Source: an uncultured Anaerosacchariphilus sp.
GTDB lineage: Bacteria > Bacillota > Clostridia > Lachnospirales > Lachnospiraceae
DNA: 26,070 nucleotides
Assembly (NCBI GenBank): GCA_934373375.1
Contig: CAKROP010000003.1
Location: forward strand, 1-26,070
Direction of reading: 5' to 3'
The notes beneath the pieces were generated by a model. The model was not told where the DNA came from. It was given only the letters and a program-made list of their open reading frames with translations, and ran no database searches. Each line of letters starts with the position of its first letter. The stretch's first letter is position 1. This document shows, one piece after another, positions 15,695 through 23,805 of the stretch. The translations under genes were made by a program, and so were the position numbers.

Positions 15695-16645
15695 TTGATC
15701 GAAGTCAAGGATCTCGTGAAACGCTACAGTAAGAACACTGCGGTCGATCACCTGAATTTTCATGTACAAAAAGGCCAGATCTACGGATTCCTGGGTCCCA
15801 ACGGAGCCGGAAAATCTACTACGATGAATATGATGACCGGCTATCTGGCTCCCACGGAAGGGCAGATTCTTATAAATGGGTACGACGTAGCGGAAGAGCC
15901 TATGGAGGCCCGGAAATGCATCGGATATCTGCCGGAGATTCCGCCTCTCTATCCGGACATGACAGTCCTGGAATATCTGCGTTTCGCGGCAGAACTGAAG
16001 CAGGTGCCGAAAAATGAACGCAGCACGGAGATAGAGAGGGTCATGGATGAAACACGCATTAAAGATATGGAAAATCGTTTGATTCGTCATTTGTCCAAAG
16101 GATATAAGCAGAGAGTGGGACTGGCTCAGGCGCTGCTTGGGGATCCGGAGGTGCTGATTTTGGATGAGCCCATGGTGGGTCTGGACCCGAAGCAGATTAT
16201 TGAAATCCGTGAGCTGATCCGCGGGCTTGGGAAGAAGCATACGGTTATTTTGAGCTCCCACATTCTCTCGGAGATTAGCAGCATCTGCGACCATGTCCTG
16301 ATTATTTCCCATGGAAAGCTAGTGGCCAGCGATACGCCGGAAAATCTGGGCAGTTACATGAAACACACAGACGCGATGGAGCTGCAGGTGCGTGGAAGCA
16401 AAGAAGCCTGTGAGCAGGCCATAGAACTTCTGAAGCAAGTCAAGGGGCTGGAAGTGAAGACCACGACGGCAACGTTGGAGGATGTATTCCTGGAACTGAC
16501 TGACGAGGAAAATAATGGAAATCCAAAGACAACAGAGGAACAGGAAAAAACAGAGAGGTTTTCTCTGAGAAAAAAACTACGCAGAACAGAAGAGAAAGAA
16601 TTTTCTGTGGAAGAAACAAAATCAGACGAAAAGGAGGAAAAGTAA
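15695..16645 (+). CDS. ABC transporter ATP-binding protein (GldA-like)
   Basis: This 316-residue ATPase powers the adjacent permease. It shows Walker A GPNGAGKST (34-42), the signature LSKGYKQRVGLAQAL, Walker B VLILDEPMVGLDP and the switch region VILSSHILSE. A C-terminal regulatory domain is followed by a highly charged Lys/Glu tail of about 45 residues. The start is taken as TTG at 15695 (reading MIEVKDLVKRY) because AAGGAGG at 15680-15686 lies 8 nt before it; the GTG at 15677 sits upstream of that ribosome site. The arrangement with the next two genes matches GldA-GldF-GldG-type systems, which in Bacteroidetes are linked to gliding but in clostridia have no established function. The next gene starts 1 nt after its stop. 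Confidence 0.93.
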   Translation: MIEVKDLVKRYSKNTAVDHLNFHVQKGQIYGFLGPNGAGKSTTMNMMTGYLAPTEGQILINGYDVAEEPMEARKCIGYLPEIPPLYPDMTVLEYLRFAAELKQVPKNERSTEIERVMDETRIKDMENRLIRHLSKGYKQRVGLAQALLGDPEVLILDEPMVGLDPKQIIEIRELIRGLGKKHTVILSSHILSEISSICDHVLIISHGKLVASDTPENLGSYMKHTDAMELQVRGSKEACEQAIELLKQVKGLEVKTTTATLEDVFLELTDEENNGNPKTTEEQEKTERFSLRKKLRRTEEKEFSVEETKSDEKEEK

Positions 16646-16646
16646 T

Positions 16647-18725
16647 ATGTGTGCGATTTACAAGAAAGAACTGCGGGCGTATCTGACCTCCATGACAGGC
16701 TATATCTTCATGGCTGTACTGCTGGCGGTTACCAGCCTGTACTACGTGGCCAACTGCCTGGTGGGCGGCTATCCGGTCTTCGGAGCTATCCTGTCCTCTG
16801 TTTATTTTGTGCTGTTGATTATCGTACCGGTGCTGACCATGCGCAGTATGGCCGAGGAAAAGCGCCAGAAGACCGACCAGCTCCTGATGACCGCGCCGGT
16901 CTCTCTCTGGAAAATTGTACTGGGCAAATATCTGGCTATGATGACTATTTTTCTGATTTCTATGGCGATCCTGTGTCTGTATCCGCTGATCTTATTGCAA
17001 TTTGGCAGTGTCTCATTGCCCATGGCGTATACAGCGATCCTGGGCTACACCCTGTTTGGCGAAGCCTGTCTGGCCATTGGACTGTTTCTGTCAGCAGTGA
17101 CGGAGAGCCAGGTCATTGCGGCGGTATTGACCTTCGGCGTCCTGTTCTTCCTGAACATGGCCTCCGGTATCGCCAATGTCATCGGAGCCGGTGGCCTTCT
17201 GGCGTCCATTCTTAACGCCTTATGTATCTATCAGCCGTTCATTAATTTCGTGCAGGGTATGTTTGATTTGACCGGCATTCTTTACTATGTGACGGTCATT
17301 GTCCTGGCTCTGTTTCTGACGGTTCAGCTCATGCAGAAAAAGCACGGAACCTACCGCGCCAGCATGGTAGTTTTCGCCTGTGTGGCCGCCGTGCTGGTGA
17401 ACCTGACAGCAGGAAAATTACCCTCCCAGTACCTGAAATACGATGTCAGCGACCAGAAGCTGTTCACAACCGGAGACCAGACGGCAGAGATTGTGAAGGG
17501 TCTGGACGAGGATATCACCCTCTACCTGATTGCCCAGCAGGGCAGTGAAGATGCCACCTTACAGGAATTGCTGGATCGCTATGCGGGACTGTCTTCCCAC
17601 ATCAAAGTAGAGACGAAGGATCCGGTGCTTTACCCGAATTTCGTCTCTCAGTATACCAGCGAAAATCTGTCTGAAAACAGCGTGCTGGTGGTGGGTCAGA
17701 ACCGTTCCAAGGCAGTCGATTACTATGATATCTATCAGTATAGTATGGATTATTCCACTTACAGCAGCTCTTTAAGCAGCTTCGACGGTGAGGGCCAGAT
17801 CACCAGTGCCATTGCCTATGTAACCGCCGAGGATATGCCGGTTGTTTATACGCTGACCGGTCATGATGAGGCGGAGCTGAGTACTACGGTCACTTCATCC
17901 ATTGAGAAGGAAAATATTGAACTGAAATCCTTAAGTCTGCTGACGGAGGAGGCTGTGCCGGAGGACGCAAAAGCTGTTATTATCTACGGGGCCATTTCCG
18001 ATATTTCCGAGGCTGAGAAAAATAAGCTGGAAGCCTATATGGAACAGGGCGGACAGATTATGCTGCTGCTTGGATACACAGACAAGGATACGCCGAATCT
18101 GGACAGCCTGCTGGACGATTATGGAATTGTTTTGGCGGACGGGCTGGTGCTGGAAGGCGATAGTCAGCATCATTTGCCGAACTATCCCTATTATCTGCTG
18201 CCGGATATTCAGTCCTCGGCATATACCTCAGACGTAAGCTCCCGTTATGTGTTACTGGCCTTTGCTCAGGGTATGACGGAGGCTGCGGATATCAGTGAAA
18301 ATCTGACTTATGAAAGCCTGCTGACCACATCGGCAAAGTCTTATTCCAAGACCAACCTGGAATCTGAAAATCTCGAACAGGAGGCTGCGGATATCACAGG
18401 ACCTTTCGATCTGGGAGCGGTTGTCACAAAAACCATAGACGAGAACGTGGAAGCAAAGCTCGTCGTGTTCTCCTCGGAGACGCTTCTGGATGAGCAGGTA
18501 GACAGCATGGTATCCGGCGGTAACAGCACCCTGTTTCTGAATGTCGCGAGCCAGCTGGTAGACCACGAAAGCACTGTCTCCATTGAGCCGAAAAGCATGA
18601 GTACGGAATATCTGACGGTACCGGCCGGAAGCGCCATCTTCTGGGGCATCCTGACGATTATATTGATTCCGTTGCTCCTGCTTGCCACCGGCGGCATTAT
18701 CTGGTTTGGAAGGAGGAAACGGTAA
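16647..18725 (+). CDS. ABC-2 permease fused to a GldG-type auxiliary domain
   Basis: This 692-residue protein joins two parts. Residues 1 to ~230 form a six-helix ABC-2 permease (YKKELRAYLTSMTGYIF, then LTMRSMAEEKRQKTDQLLMT, as in GldF). A seventh membrane segment (~242-262) leads into a large extracytoplasmic GldG/ABC_transp_aux domain (~263-660, with YDVSDQKLFTTGDQTAEIV and the QITSAIAYVT segment), anchored again by a final helix (~665-686) before WFGRRKR. In Bacteroidetes GldF and GldG are separate proteins; here they are one chain. AGGAGG lies 9 nt before the ATG. The downstream gene begins immediately after its stop. Substrate unknown; export or envelope remodelling is an inference. Confidence 0.88.
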   Translation: MCAIYKKELRAYLTSMTGYIFMAVLLAVTSLYYVANCLVGGYPVFGAILSSVYFVLLIIVPVLTMRSMAEEKRQKTDQLLMTAPVSLWKIVLGKYLAMMTIFLISMAILCLYPLILLQFGSVSLPMAYTAILGYTLFGEACLAIGLFLSAVTESQVIAAVLTFGVLFFLNMASGIANVIGAGGLLASILNALCIYQPFINFVQGMFDLTGILYYVTVIVLALFLTVQLMQKKHGTYRASMVVFACVAAVLVNLTAGKLPSQYLKYDVSDQKLFTTGDQTAEIVKGLDEDITLYLIAQQGSEDATLQELLDRYAGLSSHIKVETKDPVLYPNFVSQYTSENLSENSVLVVGQNRSKAVDYYDIYQYSMDYSTYSSSLSSFDGEGQITSAIAYVTAEDMPVVYTLTGHDEAELSTTVTSSIEKENIELKSLSLLTEEAVPEDAKAVIIYGAISDISEAEKNKLEAYMEQGGQIMLLLGYTDKDTPNLDSLLDDYGIVLADGLVLEGDSQHHLPNYPYYLLPDIQSSAYTSDVSSRYVLLAFAQGMTEAADISENLTYESLLTTSAKSYSKTNLESENLEQEAADITGPFDLGAVVTKTIDENVEAKLVVFSSETLLDEQVDSMVSGGNSTLFLNVASQLVDHESTVSIEPKSMSTEYLTVPAGSAIFWGILTIILIPLLLLATGGIIWFGRRKR

Positions 18726-19304
18726 ATGACGAAGAAAAAGAGACAGGTAAGACTGCTGGCGGCTATAGCCGCCCTGGCAGCTCTGGGACTTCTCTATGTC
18801 TTGGTAAGCCGCGTGGACTGGAACGGTGAGAAAGACGATACGGCTACCGAAGAAATTGAGGCCTTAAGCATAGCGCCTGCGGAAATCAGCGAAGCGGCCA
18901 TTACCAGCAGCTACGGTACTCTGCGCCTGCACTATGACGGTGAAACCTGGACCAGCGTTGACGATCCGTCCATGGAACTCAAGCAGGATGCTCTGTCTAA
19001 TCTGTGGAACCGTTTGAATCCGCTGTCCGCTGTCCGCGATCTGGGCGAAACGCCGGAGAATTTAAGTGCTTACAGCTTATCAGACCCGGCTATCACGATT
19101 CAGATCACCCGTGACGATGGCGCTGAAATTACGGTTTCCATTGGGAGTACTGCATCGGATGGAAATGTGTATGTGATGACTTCTGAAAGTAACCATATTT
19201 ATACCTGTGACAGCTATCTGGCTACGGCGTTTACGTGCCAGCTTAGTGATTTCGAGGCGATAGCTGAAGAGGAAGAGACGGATACGACGGATTCTGCTGA
19301 CTAG
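18726..19304 (+). CDS. DUF4340-like membrane-anchored protein
   Basis: This 192-residue protein has one N-terminal membrane anchor (about 9-28, LLAAIAALAALGLLYVLVSR) and an extracytoplasmic domain with DUF4340-like repeats (TLRLHYDGETWTS, then LSAYSLSDPAITIQI, then ITVSIGSTASDGNVYVM). It ends in an acidic tail (EEEETDTTDSAD). DUF4340 proteins typically follow GldG-like genes. This one is shorter than many members, about one repeat unit. Its ATG directly follows the stop of the permease fusion, and the ribosome site GGAGGAAACGG lies inside that gene, so translation is probably coupled. It likely acts as the third subunit on the outer face of the membrane. The 151-bp element copy 2 starts 16 nt after the stop. 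Confidence 0.8.
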   Translation: MTKKKRQVRLLAAIAALAALGLLYVLVSRVDWNGEKDDTATEEIEALSIAPAEISEAAITSSYGTLRLHYDGETWTSVDDPSMELKQDALSNLWNRLNPLSAVRDLGETPENLSAYSLSDPAITIQITRDDGAEITVSIGSTASDGNVYVMTSESNHIYTCDSYLATAFTCQLSDFEAIAEEEETDTTDSAD

Positions 19305-19319
19305 ACGATAGATGATAGC

Positions 19320-19470
19320 CGGACGGGTCTGGGCTTTGTAGTTATCTGTGTTCATCGTTTATCTGACAGTGTATGCCACCCACGGACGCGAGGTCCGCAG
19401 GTGGCACACATTGTCCGCTAAAACGCTGTACACAATGATAACTACAAAGTCTCGGCCCTGGTTTTTGAGA
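19320..19470 (+). repeat. 151-bp palindromic element, copy 2
   Basis: Second copy of the element at 15336-15486, offset exactly 3984 bp, with 8 substitutions. Two of these (T to A at 19340 and A to T at 19443) are at opposite positions of the same stem, so the base pair is kept. The loop changes from GCAAG to GCGAG. Two changes instead disrupt pairing (an A-C mismatch in the inner stem and a U-C mismatch in the outer stem). It lies just after the last gene of the ABC operon. Confidence 0.88.
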
Positions 19471-19578
19471 AAACACGGCACCGGGGTCTTCCGTCTTTCC
19501 TCCCACAAACTACTGGAAATGTGGTACAAATTACTTTATACTTGAAGAAAAACTGTCTGTGTATGAAGGAGATGCTTC

Positions 19579-20229
19579 ATGAAAATAAAAGTATCTAACA
19601 TTCTGTTATCCTTGATTATGCCCCTGACTATCATATCTCTGGCCATCGTCCTGACCCTGGCCTGTAAGCCTCTGTATTATCTGGACATCCATGCGCTCCA
19701 TATTCCGGAAGCTACCGGCTATACGATTTCGGAGATTAAGTCTAATTATAATGCGGTCATTGATTACTGCCTGAGCTTCGGAAATGCTCCGCTGAAATTT
19801 CCTACATTTCCTATGTCAGAAGGCGGGCGTATTCATTTTGCAGAAGTAAAGAACATCTTCAATCTTTTTAAATACATGGCTATCGGCGGCACTCTGGCAA
19901 GCACCGCCGGGATTCTATGGATGCGACGCAGGCATTGCTATGGCTATCTGAAATTGACCGCCATCCTGACCGTGGCCCTGCCAGCCATTATTGGGGCAGC
20001 CGTGGCCCTGAACTGGGACTGGGCTTTTGTCACTTTCCATGAGATTGCTTTCAACAATGATTACTGGCTTTTTGACCCGGCTACCGACCCGGTTATCAAT
20101 ATCCTGCCGGATGCATATTTTCTGCACTGCGCTGTGATGATTCTGGTACTGGTGATTCTGGGAAGCCTGAGCTGTGCTTTCGCGTGTCAGAAGATTAAAA
20201 AGAAAAAGCGGAAGACAGCAGAAAAATAA
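19579..20229 (+). CDS. lit: DUF1461/TIGR01906 membrane protein, probable lipoprotein intramolecular transacylase
   Basis: This 216-residue protein has four membrane segments (about 8-29, 98-115, 124-145 and 183-204) and a large loop after the first. The spacing and motifs match the TIGR01906/DUF1461 family: His86 in GGRIHFAEVKNIF and His154 in VTFHEIAFNNDYWLFDP, with LPDAYF before the last helix. The family includes Lit of Enterococcus and Bacillus, which moves an acyl chain within lipoproteins to give the lyso form; its two essential histidines lie at nearly the same positions (about 85 and 157). AAGGAG 7 nt before the ATG is a good ribosome site. It stands alone, with a terminator behind. 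Family membership is fairly sure; the enzymatic role is by homology. Confidence 0.78.
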   Translation: MKIKVSNILLSLIMPLTIISLAIVLTLACKPLYYLDIHALHIPEATGYTISEIKSNYNAVIDYCLSFGNAPLKFPTFPMSEGGRIHFAEVKNIFNLFKYMAIGGTLASTAGILWMRRRHCYGYLKLTAILTVALPAIIGAAVALNWDWAFVTFHEIAFNNDYWLFDPATDPVINILPDAYFLHCAVMILVLVILGSLSCAFACQKIKKKKRKTAEK

Positions 20230-20232
20230 AAA

Positions 20233-20280
20233 AGAACTGATATTCAGAAAATAATAAAATCTGAATATCAGTTCTCGTTA
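20233..20280. terminator. Bidirectional terminator
   Basis: A perfect 16-bp stem, AGAACTGATATTCAGA (20233-20248) with TCTGAATATCAGTTCT (20260-20275). On the minus strand it is followed by TTTTTTATTTTTC, good for the aldolase gene; on the plus strand the tail CGTTATTTT is weaker. Confidence 0.85.
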
Positions 20281-20313
20281 TTTTGAGGGGAAAAACAATG
20301 TCAGGCAGAAAGA

Positions 20314-21150
20314 CTATGCATTAATCATAGTAACAAGCTCCTGAGCCTTGGCAGCCACATTGTCTACAGCCTTCAGAGAAAGGGAAATTACGTCATGGGC
20401 GTTGTGATTGGCCTCGTAAGCCTCGCCGAAGGTGGTGATGAAGGCCTTGCGCAGGTCAGCACCGAAATTGCACTTCAGAAGACCGTGCTTTCTTGCCTCC
20501 TGTAATACCGGATAAGGAATACCGGAGCCGCCGTGCATAACCAGCGGAACGGGGCAAACCTTGTTGATTCTATCCAGCAGATCAATGTCGATATGGGGCT
20601 CCATAACCAGCCCGTGAACATTGCCGACGGAGACAGCCAGTAAATCACAGCCGGTCTTTTCTACAAATTCAGCGACCATGTCCGGATCGGTTTTTCCTTC
20701 GCCCTCTTTGCCCTGAATATCATCTTCTTTTCCACCGAGAGCTCCCAACTCAACCTCTACCGGAATGCCATAGAAGTGGCAGTATTCAACAGTTCTTCGG
20801 GACTCCTTAATATTTTCCTCAAAAGGAAGTGCAGAAGCGTCGACCATGATAGAAGTAAAACCGGCATCTACGCAGGCTTTTACATCAGCAAAAGAACGAC
20901 CGTGGTCCAGGTGAAGACCAATGGGAGTTTCATATTTATCGGCAGCATCCTTTGCCAGAGCGGCAATTACATAAGGATTGGAGAGGCGGAGATTATTGGA
21001 GGAAATCTGGATATAGCCGGGAAGCTTGGCTGCGTCAAGACCCTTGGCAATGGCGTAAGTCATCTCCATGTTGGTGGTGTTAAAGGCCGGAAGGATTAAG
21101 CCCCGTTCCTTTGCATAGTTCATTAAGTCAAAACCATTGATTAATTTCAT
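20314..21150 (-). CDS. Class II (zinc) ketose-bisphosphate aldolase family protein
   Basis: A 278-residue TIM-barrel aldolase that cleaves a phosphorylated ketose to dihydroxyacetone phosphate plus an aldehyde. Visible are HLDHG (His80, catalytic Asp82, zinc His83), VEVELGALGGKED (Glu134 region), zinc His179 in GNVHG and HGGSG with zinc His206. In fructose-bisphosphate aldolases the last phosphate-site motif is NxDT; here it is NFGAD (228-232), nearer to the NVATE of tagatose-bisphosphate enzymes (GatY/KbaY) but different from both. The substrate therefore cannot be assumed to be fructose-1,6-bisphosphate. AAAGGAG precedes the ATG. It diverges from the FGGY kinase gene and probably belongs to the same pathway. 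Confidence 0.88.
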   Translation of the reverse strand: MKLINGFDLMNYAKERGLILPAFNTTNMEMTYAIAKGLDAAKLPGYIQISSNNLRLSNPYVIAALAKDAADKYETPIGLHLDHGRSFADVKACVDAGFTSIMVDASALPFEENIKESRRTVEYCHFYGIPVEVELGALGGKEDDIQGKEGEGKTDPDMVAEFVEKTGCDLLAVSVGNVHGLVMEPHIDIDLLDRINKVCPVPLVMHGGSGIPYPVLQEARKHGLLKCNFGADLRKAFITTFGEAYEANHNAHDVISLSLKAVDNVAAKAQELVTMINA

Positions 21151-21208
21151 AGTGCGTTTCTCCTTTATTTATTTTGTTACAGATTGTCTGGTTTAGAATG
21201 TTAATTAT

Positions 21209-21214
21209 TGTTCG
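21209..21214. promoter_or_regulatory. TGTTCG half-site downstream of the aldolase promoter
   Basis: TGTTCG, which reads CGAACA on the minus strand, lies about 25 nt after the predicted aldolase start site. It matches the half-site of GlpR-like DeoR-family repressors (TGTTCG...CGAACA). Confidence 0.45.
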
Positions 21215-21243
21215 AAAATGATCAATTGCACATCCTTTTAACC

Positions 21244-21271
21244 ATTATACTTCAAATCAGAAAATATTCAA
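21244..21271 (-). promoter_or_regulatory. Promoter of the aldolase gene
   Basis: On the minus strand TTGAAT (21271-21266), a 16-nt spacer and perfect TATAAT (21249-21244), about 95 nt before the ATG. Between this and the forward promoter (21272-21376) the DNA is AT-rich with no other clear feature. Confidence 0.65.
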
Positions 21272-21376
21272 TATCTTTCTTGCAAAAAATCCGGTTTATC
21301 GAGAGATTCGGAAATCATAACAAATATTCAGAGCGATATTTGTAGAAAATTATTGGCTCGGAAACCGGAAGAGGAG

Positions 21377-21405
21377 TTGATTAAATGTTCGAATGGTGTT
21401 AGAAT
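21377..21405 (+). promoter_or_regulatory. Promoter of the FGGY kinase-deoR operon, with overlapping half-site
   Basis: TTGATT (21377-21382), a 17-nt spacer and TAGAAT (21400-21405). A TGTTCG half-site at 21386-21391 lies within the spacer, ideal for repression by blocking RNA polymerase. Confidence 0.6.
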
Positions 21406-21445
21406 AAACATTGTATAGACGATGATAACGTAGAAATACTATTTG

Positions 21446-21462
21446 CGAACATAAAACGAACA
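21446..21462 (+). promoter_or_regulatory. Tandem CGAACA sites, 11 bp apart
   Basis: CGAACA at 21446-21451 and again at 21457-21462, one helical turn apart, about 35-50 nt after the predicted start of the kinase transcript. Same half-site as at the other promoters of this cluster. Confidence 0.5.
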
Positions 21463-21522
21463 CAATGTAAGAATGCTTTCAGGCGGTAAGAAGTAAATGA
21501 AAGTGGAAGAGGTTGGAATACG

Positions 21523-22995
21523 ATGTCATATTATATTGGGTTGGATTTGGGAACATCTTCTGTGAAGCTGTGTCTGACAAATGAAGATGGAGTTCTTTTG
21601 AAGGAAGCAAGCAGGCCTTATGAGCTGCTGCAGCCTGCGCTGGGCTGGAAAGAAATTGAACCGGAAATCTGGTGGAAACAGTCCTGTGAGGCAATGAAGG
21701 AACTGTTGGACGGAGTGGATGGCGGACAGATCCGGGGAATTGGCGTGACCGGACAGATGCATACGCTGGTTTTGATGAACCGGGATGGAGAAGTGGTAAG
21801 ACCGGCGTTAATGTGGAATGATACCAGGACAGCAAGCCTCATCCCCGAAATCCTGGGAGCGGTAGAAGGAACAGAGGTTGATTATCTGAAGCGGATTATT
21901 TCTACGGGAAGTCCGGCGGCCAATATGCTTTGGGTCAGACGGAACGAACCGGGAAATTTCGGGAAAATAAAAAAATTTCTGATTGGGCCGGATTATATGG
22001 TATACCGTCTGACCGGCGTATATGGAACGGATTATTGCGAGGCATCGACTTCATCCATGTATGATACGGTTCAGAAGTGCTGGTCACCTGTGATGCAGAA
22101 AATTCTGGGGATCCCGGACTATGTATACCCGGAGGTAAAAGGAAGCGCGGAAATCGCAGGAACCCTGCTCCCGGAGGTGGCAGAGCAGTTTGGACTCAAT
22201 CCGAGAACAGTGGTAATAGTTGGAACAGGAGACAATCCGGCGGCATCGATCCCCACCGGATGTCTGGGAAAGAATGAGCCGGTATTTTCCATGGGAACGT
22301 CGGGTGTTCTGATGTTCCGGCGTGATAAGCTGGATTACACGGCAAGAGGAAAAAATATTTTATTCGGATTTGACAGGAAACACTGCAATATTCTGGTGCA
22401 GGGCGCGATCCAGTCCTGCGGCAGCAGTTTTAGCTGGTGGAATCTTGATATCATGGAGCGAAAGGACTACGGCGATATCGATTCGCGTTTTGAACCGGAT
22501 AAGCTGGGAGGAAGCCATGTCTTATTCTATCCGCATCTGGTGGGTGATAAGACTATTTACGGAGACCCGACATTACGGGGCGCTTTTTTGGGAGTCAGTA
22601 CGGATACGACAGCAGACGATATGACGCTGGCTGTCATGGAAGGAATTGCCTTTGCGCTGAAGCAGCTGTCAGAGGAAATGCATCTGGAAGAGACGGGATT
22701 GAAGGAACTGAAGGTGATTGGCGGTGGCTCCAGAAGCAGGATATGGATGCAGATTCTAGCGGATGTGATGGGAATGCCTATTGCTCAGCTGGGAGGAGAA
22801 GGGGGAGCAGGCTATGGAATGGCGCTTCTTGCCTCCTATGCATGTGGAGAAATCGGAACAATTGAACAAATTTCCGATTACGCGGTAAGAGTGAAGGAGC
22901 GCTTTTATCCACGGGAACGTCAGAGGCTTCAGTATGAAAAAATATATGAGAAATATCAGAAAATCCATGACGGACTGAAATTCATCATGGGCTGA
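21523..22995 (+). CDS. xylB: FGGY-family carbohydrate kinase (xylulokinase-like)
   Basis: This 490-residue sugar kinase has the two actin-like domains of the FGGY family. Visible are the N-terminal phosphate loop IGLDLGTSSVKL, GWKEIEPEIWW, the substrate-loop TGQMHTLVLMN (XylB usually has QMHG), MWNDTRT, catalytic Asp237 in GTGDNPAAS, and the C-terminal adenosine motif IGGGSRSRIWMQILADVM. Overall pattern and length fit xylulokinase (D-xylulose to xylulose-5-phosphate), but the His-Thr in place of His-Gly and the aldolase next door leave open another ketose or C1 phosphorylation. GAAGAGG upstream serves as ribosome site. deoR follows 25 nt after its stop. The symbol is by family resemblance only. 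Confidence 0.85.
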   Translation: MSYYIGLDLGTSSVKLCLTNEDGVLLKEASRPYELLQPALGWKEIEPEIWWKQSCEAMKELLDGVDGGQIRGIGVTGQMHTLVLMNRDGEVVRPALMWNDTRTASLIPEILGAVEGTEVDYLKRIISTGSPAANMLWVRRNEPGNFGKIKKFLIGPDYMVYRLTGVYGTDYCEASTSSMYDTVQKCWSPVMQKILGIPDYVYPEVKGSAEIAGTLLPEVAEQFGLNPRTVVIVGTGDNPAASIPTGCLGKNEPVFSMGTSGVLMFRRDKLDYTARGKNILFGFDRKHCNILVQGAIQSCGSSFSWWNLDIMERKDYGDIDSRFEPDKLGGSHVLFYPHLVGDKTIYGDPTLRGAFLGVSTDTTADDMTLAVMEGIAFALKQLSEEMHLEETGLKELKVIGGGSRSRIWMQILADVMGMPIAQLGGEGGAGYGMALLASYACGEIGTIEQISDYAVRVKERFYPRERQRLQYEKIYEKYQKIHDGLKFIMG

Positions 22996-23020
22996 TAATA
23001 GAAAGAAAAGGATTTAACAT

Positions 23021-23800
23021 ATGGATAAGGCTAGCAGAGGACTGAAAATATTAGAATTGATTCAAAAGAACGGGCAAGTGGAAGTGACCGAACTGGCAAA
23101 AATATTTAATACATCGGAAATGACAATCCGAAGAGATCTGAACGCACTGGCGAAGACGTACAATGTCACGAGAACCCACGGAGGCGCCAGTATGCCCCAG
23201 AACGGAGCGCCTATTATAAAGGCGGAAACCTTTGTGGAAGAGAAGATTCTGAATAAAGAAAAAAAGGATCTGATAGCAAAAAAAGCGGCTTCGCTCATCG
23301 ATGCCCGGCAGAGAATTTTTATCGATCCGGGCTCCACGGCCAGGCTGGTGACAAAATATCTGCAGAATGAGAAGAAGAATATCGTGGTGACCAACAGCGT
23401 TGCTGTGGTAGATTCCTGCCTGCAGTATGAAGGCATCTCTGTTATTATGCTGGGCGGAATGATTCTGCCGGGGTCACGCTGTGTGATGGGAACCACAGCC
23501 GAAGAACAGCTTCGCTCCTGTAGCCTGGACGCCGCATTTATCGGCGCATCCGCGGTGGGAAATGATGGAAAAGCATATGATGGCTATTCGCCGGAGGCAT
23601 GGTTTAAGAAAATGATTTTTGACGTGGCGGAAAAGGTATATCTGCTGGTGGACTCTACCAAATTCAATACCTATGATTTGACTGCCTATGCCCATTTGAG
23701 ACAGTTCGCCGGAATAATTACAGACAGCGGAATTGATGAAAAGACAAGAGCATTTTTGAAAAAGCGGAATGTGAACCTGATTATTGCGGATAAAAAATAA
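23021..23800 (+). CDS. DeoR/GlpR-family transcriptional regulator
   Basis: A 259-residue cytoplasmic sugar-phosphate-responsive repressor. Residues 1-57 form the DeoR winged helix-turn-helix (LKILELIQKNGQVEVTELAK, then SEMTIRRDLNAL), followed by TRTHGGAS. The C-terminal sensor domain has the family's FIDPGSTA phosphosugar loop, VTNSVAVVD and DSTKF. AAAAGG lies before the ATG. It is encoded between the kinase and the sugar-binding protein genes and is the natural candidate to bind the TGTTCG/CGAACA half-sites at the cluster's promoters. The effector is probably the phosphorylated sugar made by the kinase. Confidence 0.93.
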   Translation: MDKASRGLKILELIQKNGQVEVTELAKIFNTSEMTIRRDLNALAKTYNVTRTHGGASMPQNGAPIIKAETFVEEKILNKEKKDLIAKKAASLIDARQRIFIDPGSTARLVTKYLQNEKKNIVVTNSVAVVDSCLQYEGISVIMLGGMILPGSRCVMGTTAEEQLRSCSLDAAFIGASAVGNDGKAYDGYSPEAWFKKMIFDVAEKVYLLVDSTKFNTYDLTAYAHLRQFAGIITDSGIDEKTRAFLKKRNVNLIIADKK

Positions 23801-23805
23801 AGAAA

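Noticed and set aside
15336..19470. CRISPR-like or insertion-sequence interpretation of the two 151-bp repeats
   Set aside because: There are only two widely spaced copies, with no spacer array and no transposase gene between or beside them, so neither a CRISPR array nor a complete composite transposon is supported.
19348..19545. Plus-strand 65-codon frame inside the palindromic element
   Set aside because: It runs through the structured element, has no ribosome site, and copy 1 does not preserve the frame as an equivalent protein.
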